Of a stretch of 64,000 nucleotides of DNA, positions 24,430-34,126 are shown one piece after another. The first letter of the stretch is position 1, and each line of letters begins with the position of its first letter. The translations under genes were made by a program, and so were the position numbers. A model generated the notes under the pieces. The model worked only from the letters and a program-made list of their open reading frames with translations, was not told the origin of the DNA and did no database searches. Origin of the DNA: Streptomyces rugosispiralis. GTDB taxonomy: Bacteria > Actinomycetota > Actinomycetes > Streptomycetales > Streptomycetaceae. The DNA lies in the NCBI RefSeq assembly GCF_024505145.1, contig NZ_JANIAA010000032.1, forward strand, positions 54,152 to 118,151. Direction: 5' to 3'.

Positions 24430-26621
24430 CGAGCGCGCTCCAACGTCACCGGCGCACCGCCGGCCAGGCCGGTCCGCACGGCGAGGGTGGCCGTCGTGGT
24501 GGCGACCAGCGACTCCAGCGGCACCGGCATCGGCCCGCCGGTCCGCACGGCCTTGATGAACGCGGCCAGCTCGGCGGACTGGCCCTTGTCCCGGGCCTTG
24601 GGCAGCCGCGAACTGACCCACCGGTCGCGGCGGCCGTTGTACACGGTGGCACGGACGAAGTCGTCGAGCCGCAGCACCTTGCCGTCCGCGATCAGGTCCA
24701 GCGTCTCCTTGGGGAAGCCCGGCGAGCCGGTGGTGACGTAGGCGATGGTGGCGGTGGACCCGTCCGGGTAGCGCAGCACGATCTGCAGGTCCTCGTTGCC
24801 GGACGTGGCGACCGCGTACACCGAGACCGGGTCGGCCCCGAGCAGCCAGCTCGCCGTGTCGATGAAGTGTCCGCCCTCGCCGGCGAACCGCGAGCCCTCG
24901 GTGCCCTGCTGGAGGTACCAGCTACCGTGCTCGAGGCGGCCCGCGTTGACCAGGTAGCGGAGGCTCGCCGGGCCGGTCCGGGCGCCGAACCGCTTCCTGG
25001 CCTCCTGCAGCAGCGGCGCGAACCGGCGGTTGAAGCCCACCTGCAGCCGGTCGTTGCCGGACTCCTCCACCGCGGTGAGCACACCGGCCAGCTCGTCCTC
25101 GGTGAGCGCCAGCGGCTTCTCCACGAACACCGCCTTGCCGGCCCGCAGCGCCCTCATGGTCAGTTGGGCGTGCGAGCTGTGGCGGGTGACCACGAACACC
25201 GCGTCGATGGACGGGTCGCCGAGCACGGCGTCGAGATCGGTGGTCGCCTCGGCGAAGCCGAACTTCCGCTTCGCGTTGGCCGCGGACAGCGCGGTGGTGG
25301 TGACGACCGTGGCCAACTCGACGCCCTCGCGCCGTTCCAGGTGCGGCAGCAGCATCGACGTCGCGTAGTTTCCCGCGCCGACGAACGCCAGCCGCACCGA
25401 CGCGTTGGCGTACCGGGCCGGGGCGGACGCTCCGCCACCGCGCCGCACCGCGGGCACGGCCACCGCCGGGGCCGCCGTCTCCCCGGCTTGGCCGGGGTGG
25501 CCGGGATACCGGAACAGCACGGCCACGGCCTTCAGGTCGCCGTCCTTCAGACGTTGGTACGTCTCGACGGCGTCGTCGAAGTCGGCTATGTGGGAGACCA
25601 GGGGCTCCACGTCGACGCTGCCGCGGGCGAGGAGATCGAGGAAACACGCCAGGTTGCGGCGCTCGGTCCAGCGCACATAGCCGATCGGGTAGTCGCGCCC
25701 CTCGAGCTCGTACTCCGGGTCGTAGCGCCCGGGGCCGTAGCTGCGGGAGAACCGGACGTCGAGCTCCTTCTCGTAGTACGCGTTCCACGGCAGGTCCAGG
25801 CGGCACTTGCCGATGTCGACGACCCGGCCGCGGTCCCGGCAGAGCCGGGCGGCCAGCTCGACGGGCTGGTTGCTGCCGCCACCGGCGGCCAGATACACCT
25901 GGTCCACGCCGTGGCCGCCGGTGAGTTCGGCGACGGCGGTTTCCACGGCCGCGGAGGCGGGATCGCCGCAGGTCGCCGCGGACAGGCGCTCGGCGAGCTC
26001 GCAGCGCACCGGGTCGGGGTCGGCCCCGATGACGCGGACTCCCGAGGCGGCGAGGAGCTGCACCACCAGTTGCCCGATCAGCCCGAGGCCGATGACCAGC
26101 GCCACTTCGCCGAGGTGTGACTCGCCCTGGCGGACGCCCTGCAACGCGATCGACCCGACGGTGCCGAAGGCCGCGTGCCGCGGCGCGAGGCCGTCCGGCA
26201 CCCGGGCGTAGAGGTTCTTCGGCACCCAGTTCAGCTCGGCGTGCAGCGCGTGCTCATTGCCGGCGCAGGCCACCAGGTCGCCGACCTTCACATCGTCGAT
26301 CCCGGCGCCGACCTGCTCGACCACCCCGCACAGCGAGTAGCCGAGCGGCGTGTAGGAGTCCAGCTTGCCCATCACCTTGCGGTAGGTGGCGGGCAACCCG
26401 TTGGTGGCCACGCTCTGCACGACCTTGGCCACCTGGTCGGGCCGGGAGCGGGCCTTGCCCAGCATCGACATGCCGGCCTCGGACACCTTCATCAGCTCGG
26501 TGCCGGTGGATATCAGCGAGTACGCGGTCCGCACCAGCACCCCGCCCGGCTTGCACCCCGGCACCGGCACGTCGAGCAGCGCCAGCTCGCCGCTCTTGTA
26601 GTTCTGCACAACCTGTTTCAC
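24426..26621 (-). CDS. Bi-domain oxidoreductase: zinc-less ADH domain plus Gfo/Idh/MocA domain
   Basis: 731 residues. Residues 1-350 form a medium-chain dehydrogenase (NADP fold ALVIGLGLIGQLVVQLLAAS; the structural zinc cysteines are missing). Residues about 370-731 are a Gfo/Idh/MocA oxidoreductase (LAFVGAGNYATSMLLPHL, then AVFVEKPLAL with the catalytic Lys). This fused architecture recurs in capsule/O-antigen clusters beside heparinase-family proteins and is thought to oxidise and re-reduce sugar nucleotides. GTG 26621 is chosen with GAGGAC seven bases upstream; a longer frame lacks support. Confidence 0.87.
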   Translation of the reverse strand: MKQVVQNYKSGELALLDVPVPGCKPGGVLVRTAYSLISTGTELMKVSEAGMSMLGKARSRPDQVAKVVQSVATNGLPATYRKVMGKLDSYTPLGYSLCGVVEQVGAGIDDVKVGDLVACAGNEHALHAELNWVPKNLYARVPDGLAPRHAAFGTVGSIALQGVRQGESHLGEVALVIGLGLIGQLVVQLLAASGVRVIGADPDPVRCELAERLSAATCGDPASAAVETAVAELTGGHGVDQVYLAAGGGSNQPVELAARLCRDRGRVVDIGKCRLDLPWNAYYEKELDVRFSRSYGPGRYDPEYELEGRDYPIGYVRWTERRNLACFLDLLARGSVDVEPLVSHIADFDDAVETYQRLKDGDLKAVAVLFRYPGHPGQAGETAAPAVAVPAVRRGGGASAPARYANASVRLAFVGAGNYATSMLLPHLERREGVELATVVTTTALSAANAKRKFGFAEATTDLDAVLGDPSIDAVFVVTRHSSHAQLTMRALRAGKAVFVEKPLALTEDELAGVLTAVEESGNDRLQVGFNRRFAPLLQEARKRFGARTGPASLRYLVNAGRLEHGSWYLQQGTEGSRFAGEGGHFIDTASWLLGADPVSVYAVATSGNEDLQIVLRYPDGSTATIAYVTTGSPGFPKETLDLIADGKVLRLDDFVRATVYNGRRDRWVSSRLPKARDKGQSAELAAFIKAVRTGGPMPVPLESLVATTTATLAVRTGLAGGAPVTLERAR

Positions 26622-26638
26622 CCGAAGTCCTCTTGTCT

Positions 26639-28573
26639 CTACGCCGTCAGGGGAGAGTCCTGGGCGGCCCCGGAGGTCGCGCCGCGGTACCAGTACTCGA
26701 GGGTCAGCACATGCCACAGATGTTTGGAGAAGTCCCGCTGCCCGGCGGCGTCCTCGGCGACCATCCGCGCCAGCGCGTCGCGGCGCAGGAACCCGGAGCG
26801 GACGAGCACGCCGTCGTGCACCACGTCGCGCACCAGCGGTGCCAGGTCCCGGCTCATCCAGGCGCGCAGCGGGGCGCTGAACAGGCCCTTGGGCCGGTAC
26901 ACGATCTCGCGGGGCAGGATCGAGGTGGCCGCCTCCTTGAGGACGGCCTTCCCCTGCCGTCCGACGATCTTGCGGTCACCGGGCACGGCGAACGCCGCCT
27001 TGACCACCTCGACGTCCACGTACGGCACCCGCACCTCGGTCGACGCGGCCATGCTCGACCGGTCCGTGTAGGTGAGGTTCAGGCCCGGCAGGAACATCCG
27101 GGCGTCGCCCAGGCACATGCGGTTGACGAAGTCGTCGAGGTCGTTGTCCTGGTAGACATCCGCATGCTCGGTCAGCACGTCCTCGACCGTGCCGACCAGG
27201 TCCGGGTCGATCAACGCGAGCAGCTCGTCCTGGTCGTACATGGTGTAGCTGCGCCGGAACGCGGTCTCCTCCGGCAGATCGGCGAAGGAGAGGAACCGCT
27301 TCGCGAAGCGCACCGACCGGTACCCCCGGCGGGCCGTGGCCACCGGCAGCCGGTCCACGGCCCTGGACACCCCGCGCCGCAGGGGCCGCGGAACGCGCTG
27401 GTAGCGCAGCGCGATCAGGTTGGCCAGGTGCTTGCGGTAACCGGCGAACAGCTCGTCGGCACCCATCCCCGAGAGCATCACCTTGACCCCGGCCTCCCGG
27501 GCGGCCGAGCAGATCAGGAACGTGTTGATCGCGGCGGGGTCGCCGATCGGCTCGTCCAGGTGGTACGTCATCCGCGGCAGCAGGTCGAGCACGTTCGGAG
27601 CGATCTCGATCTCATGCAGGTCGACGCCGAACCGCTCGGCCACCCGCCGGGCGTAGCGCAGGTCGTCCGGCATCGCCTCGAACCTGGCGTCCTCGGCGCG
27701 GAACCCGATCGTGTAAGCGGAGATCCCGGGCTGGTGGCGGGCCGCCAGCGCGGTCAGGTAGCTGGAGTCGAGACCGCCGGAGAGGAAGGTCGCCACGGGC
27801 ACGTCGGAGAGCAGATGGCGCCGGGTCGACTCCTCGACGATGGCGGCGAGGTCCGGCTGCTCGCCGCTCCGGGCCCGCTCCCGGCCCTCGGCGGCGACGT
27901 CCTTCAGGTTCCAGAACCGGCCGCGCTCCACCCGGCCGTCGGGCCGGCACCTCAGCCAGCTCCCCGGCGGCAGCTTCTCCGCCTCGCGGAACGCGCAGCG
28001 CGAGTCCGGCACCCAGTAGTACAGCAGCGAGGCCACCAGCGCCGCATGGTCCACCTCCAGCGACCCGCCGGTCACGGCGGCGAGCGCCTTGAGCTCGGAG
28101 GCGAACACCAGGCCCTCGCCGCGCCGGAGCAGGAACAGCGGCTTGATGCCCAACTGGTCCCGGGCGAGGACCAGTTCGCCGGTGCGCTCGTCGAAGATGC
28201 CGAACGCGAACATGCCGCGCAGCCGGGGCAGGCAGTCGGTGCCCCAGCGCCGCCAGGCCTCCAGGAGCACCTCGGTGTCGGAGGTGCCGCGGAAGCGCAC
28301 CCCGGCGGCCGCCAGTTCGGCACGCAGTTCGGGCGCGTTGTACAGCTCACCGTTGTACGTCAGCACGAGGCCGCCCGAGACCATCGGCTGGGCGCCGGTC
28401 CCGGACAGGTCGATGATGGCCAGCCGGCGGTGCCCGAGGTGCACTTCGCCGTCACCGGCGGGGTGGCTGTACCGGCCCGTGCCGTCCGGGCCGCGGTGGG
28501 CGAGGGTATGGGTGAGCCGGTCGGTCACGACCTTCCCGTCCGGCCATCGGTACGTACCTGCGATGCCACACAT
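26639..28573 (-). CDS. asnB: Glutamine-dependent asparagine synthetase-like amidotransferase
   Basis: 644 residues, full AsnB architecture. The glutaminase domain has Cys2 as nucleophile (MCGIAGTYRW), RLAIIDLS and YNGELYN; the synthetase domain has the pyrophosphate loop SGGLDSS at 265-271 and SGMGADELFAGY. Within polysaccharide operons AsnB paralogues amidate uronic-acid carboxylates (WbpS-like) rather than aspartate, consistent with the UDP-sugar dehydrogenase here. It sits between the chain-length genes and the bi-domain oxidoreductase, 17 bases from the latter and 3 from the former. Confidence 0.88.
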   Translation of the reverse strand: MCGIAGTYRWPDGKVVTDRLTHTLAHRGPDGTGRYSHPAGDGEVHLGHRRLAIIDLSGTGAQPMVSGGLVLTYNGELYNAPELRAELAAAGVRFRGTSDTEVLLEAWRRWGTDCLPRLRGMFAFGIFDERTGELVLARDQLGIKPLFLLRRGEGLVFASELKALAAVTGGSLEVDHAALVASLLYYWVPDSRCAFREAEKLPPGSWLRCRPDGRVERGRFWNLKDVAAEGRERARSGEQPDLAAIVEESTRRHLLSDVPVATFLSGGLDSSYLTALAARHQPGISAYTIGFRAEDARFEAMPDDLRYARRVAERFGVDLHEIEIAPNVLDLLPRMTYHLDEPIGDPAAINTFLICSAAREAGVKVMLSGMGADELFAGYRKHLANLIALRYQRVPRPLRRGVSRAVDRLPVATARRGYRSVRFAKRFLSFADLPEETAFRRSYTMYDQDELLALIDPDLVGTVEDVLTEHADVYQDNDLDDFVNRMCLGDARMFLPGLNLTYTDRSSMAASTEVRVPYVDVEVVKAAFAVPGDRKIVGRQGKAVLKEAATSILPREIVYRPKGLFSAPLRAWMSRDLAPLVRDVVHDGVLVRSGFLRRDALARMVAEDAAGQRDFSKHLWHVLTLEYWYRGATSGAAQDSPLTA

Positions 28574-28576
28574 CTC

Positions 28577-30094
28577 CTACCGCGCCTCCTGGTCGCTGTC
28601 CGGGACTCGTGCGGCCCACATCGGCGGTCGCTCGGTCCGTAGTTGGCCCGGCCCGTCTCGCCGGGCCAGCCGCTCGCCATGGCCCCGCAGCGCGATGTGC
28701 AGCCCGTCCCACAGCGTGCCGTCGGTCCGGTCACGCGGATCGGGGTCGATCAGCACCACACCGATCACCGGAATGCGCTGGTCCGCGAGTTGCCGCGCCA
28801 CGGTGTGCAGCCATGCGGCGCTGCCGTGCCCGGCACGCACGACGAGCACGGTCTGGGTACCGAGGTAGTGGAGGTCGGTCCATACGGTGCCGGGCGCGAC
28901 CGAGCCGACGCCGAACCGGCGCTCATGCTGCGCGGCGGCGGCATGGTCACCGCTGATCACGGTCGGGTCTCCTGGTTTCGGGCGGCGGCGCGCGAGCTGT
29001 GGGCCGGGCAGACCATCGATGATGGCCACCGGACCGTCCGCCGCCAGTTCCCCGGCGAGGTCCAGGGCGATCACGCTCGTGCCGCGCGCACAGCCCAGTT
29101 CCAGCAGCGACACCGGTTCCGCGGAGCCGCGCACGGTGCGGGCCAGGGACGCGGTGAGCCTGGTCCGGGCCGCCCGGATCCGCCGGCGCTGCCACAGCCT
29201 GCCCGACCGGCGGGGCAGCTCCGCGATGACCGAGGCACCCAGGTTGGCCGCGATCTCCCGGCGCAGCACGGGGCGGTCCGCCACCACCGTGAAGACCGCG
29301 GACACCGCGAGCCCGAGGACGAGCCCGAGGACGAGCCCGATCGCGGCATTGGTGGCAGCCGTCCTGGGCAGGGAGTGCGGCACCGCGCGCGGGGCGTCCA
29401 CGATCTGCGTACCGGCGATGATCCGGGGCGTGCCGGTGCGCGCCTCCGCGGCGCGCTGGTCGAAATCGGCGATCCGCGAGTTGAGCTCGGCCCGGCGGGC
29501 GAAGAGCGACTCGGTGCTCGCCGACGATTCCGGGGCGCTGCCCGGCGATCGGCCCCCGATCGCCTTGTTGACCTCGGCGAGTTCCTTCCGCACGCGGTCA
29601 CGCTGGTCGAGCAGGGCCTTGGACTCGGCCTTCGCGGTCTCCCGCATCCGCCTCACATGGTCCGCGACGAACGCGTCGGCCAGCGCCTTGGCGCGGGCCA
29701 CCGCTTCCGCCTCGCTGTCGCCCGTCACATCGATCTGCAGCAGGTTGTTGGTCAAGCCGGTGCCCCGGTAGTCCCGCAGGAAGTCTTCCGGTTTTTCCCG
29801 GGAGTTGAGGGACTGCAGGGCCTTGCCGGCGATCCGTGTGGTGCCCAGCAGCGCGACGTCGGTGCGGATCAGCGTTCCCGTGTCGTTCGGCTGGTCCTCC
29901 TGATGCGCGACCAGCACTTTGGTCACCGCGGTCGGCGGCGGTGGCAGCAGGACCGCCATCGCCGCGCCGGCCAGCAGCCCCAGCAGAGCCATGGCGCACC
30001 AGAGACGGCGGCGCCTGCGCACCGCCACCACCAGCGCCTGCAGGTCGAACAGCGGAGCGGCCGCCGGCCGCTCCGGAGTCGTGCTCGTCGTCAC
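28577..30094 (-). CDS. Wzz/chain-length determinant with degenerate BY-kinase-like tail (1)
   Basis: 505 residues from GTG 30094, GTGA-overlapping the previous stop. Two membrane helices flank a periplasmic coiled region: helix 1 near 31-51 (LWCAMALLGLLAGAAMAVLL), helix 2 near 245-265 (AAIGLVLGLVLGLAVSAVF). Between them are charged heptads around RDRVRKELAEVNKAIG. The cytosolic tail resembles the ATPase domain of CpsD/BY kinases (SVIALDLAGELAADGPVAIID) but the P-loop position reads LELGCARGTS, without the GKS/T signature, and the Tyr cluster is absent. It probably no longer binds ATP and acts as a scaffold with its neighbour. Confidence 0.8.
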   Translation of the reverse strand: MTTSTTPERPAAAPLFDLQALVVAVRRRRRLWCAMALLGLLAGAAMAVLLPPPPTAVTKVLVAHQEDQPNDTGTLIRTDVALLGTTRIAGKALQSLNSREKPEDFLRDYRGTGLTNNLLQIDVTGDSEAEAVARAKALADAFVADHVRRMRETAKAESKALLDQRDRVRKELAEVNKAIGGRSPGSAPESSASTESLFARRAELNSRIADFDQRAAEARTGTPRIIAGTQIVDAPRAVPHSLPRTAATNAAIGLVLGLVLGLAVSAVFTVVADRPVLRREIAANLGASVIAELPRRSGRLWQRRRIRAARTRLTASLARTVRGSAEPVSLLELGCARGTSVIALDLAGELAADGPVAIIDGLPGPQLARRRPKPGDPTVISGDHAAAAQHERRFGVGSVAPGTVWTDLHYLGTQTVLVVRAGHGSAAWLHTVARQLADQRIPVIGVVLIDPDPRDRTDGTLWDGLHIALRGHGERLARRDGPGQLRTERPPMWAARVPDSDQEAR

Positions 30095-31485
30095 ACCGCA
30101 CCTCCCGCGTGGCCGCGAACGGCGAGCGCCGGAGTGGCGTCGTCCGGAGCGCGGCCGGCGGACCGCTTCGGGCGGGCCCGGACCGTACCGGCGACGACGA
30201 CGCCGACGACCTCGTGGTTGCCGTCCGCACACGCCTCGGCGATGCCGGCCAGCTCGCCCGCGGTCCAGCTGCCCGCGCTGAGCACGACCAGGGCACCGGA
30301 CTCGGTGCCGCGGTCCGGCACCAGCGGCTGGGACACCGAAACTCCCACCACCCGCAGCATGGGGTATCCCCCGCTCGAAGCGGACGGGGAAGGATCGCCC
30401 TTGGACTCGGCCACGAGCTGCTCGGCGGCCCGGCGGGCGATCTCGTCGCCTTCGGGTACGACCACCAGCAGCCGCCGGGGGGCCGGCCGCCGGTCCCGGA
30501 GCCGGGCGCACACCCGCCGGTAGCGGATTTGCCTGCCGGCCTCGTCACCGGACGCCTGCGGGGTCGGCAGGTCCCACCGGATGTCGACGCCGAGCAGCCG
30601 GCGGATCCGGGCCCGCGGGCCAGCGCCTTCCGGCCGGTGCGCGGGCCGTTCACCGGGTACGTCGACGGTACCCAGCAGCGTCGAGCCCAGCGCTGCGGCG
30701 ATCTCCGGTTCGGTGCGCAGTCGGCGGCTCATCCGTGCGGCGGTGAGATGGCCGATGACCGCGAACAGGAAGAACAGCAGCGCTCCGGCGACGATGAGCT
30801 GCGTCCTCGTCGGCGGTGCCTCGCCGCTCGGCCGGGCCGCCGGCCCCATGACGACCATGTTGGATTTGTTGCTCACCGGGTCGGCCTCGTCCAGCTTCTT
30901 CACGGCCTCCTGCAGCGCGATGCGCAGCTTCTCGAGCTCGGTGCGGCCCTGGACGCTCTCCACGCTCCGCCCCGGATCGGCCGCATCGGCCAGCTCGGTG
31001 ATGCGGCGGCTGGTCTGCACCACCATCTTCCGCAGTGCGTCGGGCCCGGTCGACGCCGCGGAGTCGGTGTCGTCGCCCGCGAGCCGCGCGGCGAAGGCGA
31101 CGAACTGCTGGGCCACCTGGTCGGCGAGGTGCTGCGCACGCTCCGGGGTGTCGGCCGTACCAGAGATCTTGATGATGTTCCCGTCGGCGGCCGCGGCGCT
31201 CACCCGATCCCGCAGCTCGCCACCGGTGACCCCAGGCCAGCCGAGCGTGGCGGCCGCGCGGTCGACCACCACCGAACTGGTCGCGATCTCCGCCTGGGTC
31301 AGCAGCTCGCGCTCCTCCCACGCCCCCGGCAGCAGTACCGATGCCGACGTCGTGTAGCGCGGCGGAAACAGCAGCGAGGTGCCGTAGCCGACGAGCGCCC
31401 CCACCACGGCGAGGACGGTGAGAAGCCGCCAGCGCCGACGGATAATCCGCCCGATCGTGACCAGGCGTATCGTGTCATCGCTCAA
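30091..31485 (-). CDS. Wzz/chain-length determinant with degenerate BY-kinase-like tail (2)
   Basis: 464 residues from TTG 31485, overlapping the preceding stop as TTGA. Wzz domain: helix 1 near 20-40 (LLTVLAVVGALVGYGTSLLF), PPRYTTSASVLLPG, coiled segment ending VESVQGRTELEKLRIALQEA, helix 2 (TQLIVAGALLFFLFAVIGHL). The tail again looks like a BY-kinase without Walker A, reading RRLLVVVPEGDEIARRAAEQL. Repeat copy D is read as DPSPSASSGGYP within this tail. Two such proteins in tandem suggest a mixed ring controlling polymer length. Confidence 0.8.
   Translation of the reverse strand: MSDDTIRLVTIGRIIRRRWRLLTVLAVVGALVGYGTSLLFPPRYTTSASVLLPGAWEERELLTQAEIATSSVVVDRAAATLGWPGVTGGELRDRVSAAAADGNIIKISGTADTPERAQHLADQVAQQFVAFAARLAGDDTDSAASTGPDALRKMVVQTSRRITELADAADPGRSVESVQGRTELEKLRIALQEAVKKLDEADPVSNKSNMVVMGPAARPSGEAPPTRTQLIVAGALLFFLFAVIGHLTAARMSRRLRTEPEIAAALGSTLLGTVDVPGERPAHRPEGAGPRARIRRLLGVDIRWDLPTPQASGDEAGRQIRYRRVCARLRDRRPAPRRLLVVVPEGDEIARRAAEQLVAESKGDPSPSASSGGYPMLRVVGVSVSQPLVPDRGTESGALVVLSAGSWTAGELAGIAEACADGNHEVVGVVVAGTVRARPKRSAGRAPDDATPALAVRGHAGGAV
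30361..30393. repeat. Short palindromic repeat, copy D (inside chain-length gene 2)
   Basis: 33 bases, in the opposite orientation to A-C: on the minus strand CCTTCCCCGTCCGCTTCGAG followed by CGGGGGATACCCC. The ends match A-C while the stem differs, but it still pairs (CCGCT with AGCGG around TCG), which is compensating change. Confidence 0.75.
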
Positions 31486-32709
31486 CGACGCGGCCTCTTC
31501 CCTGCCCGGTCCGGGTGAACCGCCGACGCGTAGGCGGCGAGCAGCGACGCCTGCGAGTTCCGCCAGGAGAGCGGTCCGCTGATCCGCTCCTGGCCGATCT
31601 TGCCCATCCGGGCCCGCTGCTCCGGTTCGTCGAGGAGCAGCGCGATGAGCCCCGCGAACTCGGCCTCGTCGTTGGCGGGCGCGTAGACGGCGGCGTCGCC
31701 GGCGGAGACCCGCGCCTCCTTCAGGTCGAACGAGACGATCGGCCGGCCCATCACCATGTACTCCAGGACCTTGTTCATGGTCGACACGTCGTTGAGCGGG
31801 TTGCGCGGGTCGGGGGAAAGGCACACGTCCGCGGTGGACAGGTAGCGCACCAGGTCGGCGTCCGGAATGCGCCCGGTGAACCGCACCTGCTCGGTGAGAC
31901 CGAGCCGCCGGGACAGCTCGACCATCGCGTCGAAGGCGTCGCCGGAGCCGACGAACACCGCATGCCAGTCGGTCCGCCCAAGCTCGTCGCGCAGCTTCGC
32001 GAGGGCGCGCAAGGCGTAGTCGACGCCGTCCTGCGGGCCCATGACACCGAGGTAGCACAGCAGATGAGGCTTGCCGCGCTTCAGCTCAGGCTCGGGCGGT
32101 ACGGGGTGGAACCGGTCGATGTCGGGCGCGCTGCGCACCACGAAGACGTCCTCCGGGCGACGGCCGCCACGGCGCACCGCGACATCCCGGTAGCTCTCGT
32201 TCGTGGCGAGCACGACGTCCGCGGCCCGGTAGGTCCGCCGTTCCAGCGCGCACACGGCGCGGTAGAGCAGATCCTTGCCGCGGCCGAACCGGGAGAGGTA
32301 CAGCTCCGGTACCAGGTCGTGCTGGTCGAAGACGAACCGCGCGCCGTGGCGCTTCAGCCACAGTGCCGGCAGGAACAGCAGATCGGGCGGGTTGCAGGCG
32401 TGGACCACGTCGACCGGGCCGACCTTCCGGGCCAGCCGGGCGGTATGCCACAGCGCCGATCCGTACTCCCGCAGGTAGCCGGCCGGCCCTCCGGTGGCCG
32501 CGCGCAACGGGTAGCGATGGATCCGCACCCCGTCGATCAACGCCTCCGGCTCGGTGTCCCGCTTACTCCCCCGGGGACAGATGACGTGCACGTCCCAGCC
32601 CGCGTCGCGCAGCGTCGTGCACTCCTGCCACACCCGCCGGTCGAACGGCACCGACAGGTTCTCCACCAGGATCAGCGCGCGGCGGCCCGACCCGTCACCA
32701 CCGATCGCG

Positions 32710-32720
<11 letters not shown>
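31482..32720 (-). CDS. Family 4 glycosyltransferase
   Basis: 412 residues, GT-B fold: RALILVENLSVPFDRRVWQE at the N-terminus (the WcaL/GlcNAc-transferase-like pattern), FVFDQHDLVPELYLSRFG in the middle, donor site CYLGVMGPQDGVDYALRAL, then PSDP-type loop SPDPRNPLNDVSTMNKVLEY with MVMGRPIVSFDL. TTG 32720 overlaps the UDP-sugar dehydrogenase stop by 11 bases; a later start is possible. It likely adds the second sugar to the lipid-linked primer. Confidence 0.87.
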
Positions 32721-34035
<1,315 letters not shown>

Positions 34036-34126
34036 GACTCGTTCCTCCCCCCAGGCAGGCCCTTCCGGCCTGCCTTCCATGCGCCGGCCGGACGACGCCT
34101 CCCGCGCGTCAAAAAGCCCCCGCGCA

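Noticed and set aside
26117..28642. An 841-codon open frame on the plus strand, opposite asnB and the oxidoreductase
   Set aside because: It is an antisense shadow produced by high GC; the minus strand carries clear domains and motifs while this frame has none.
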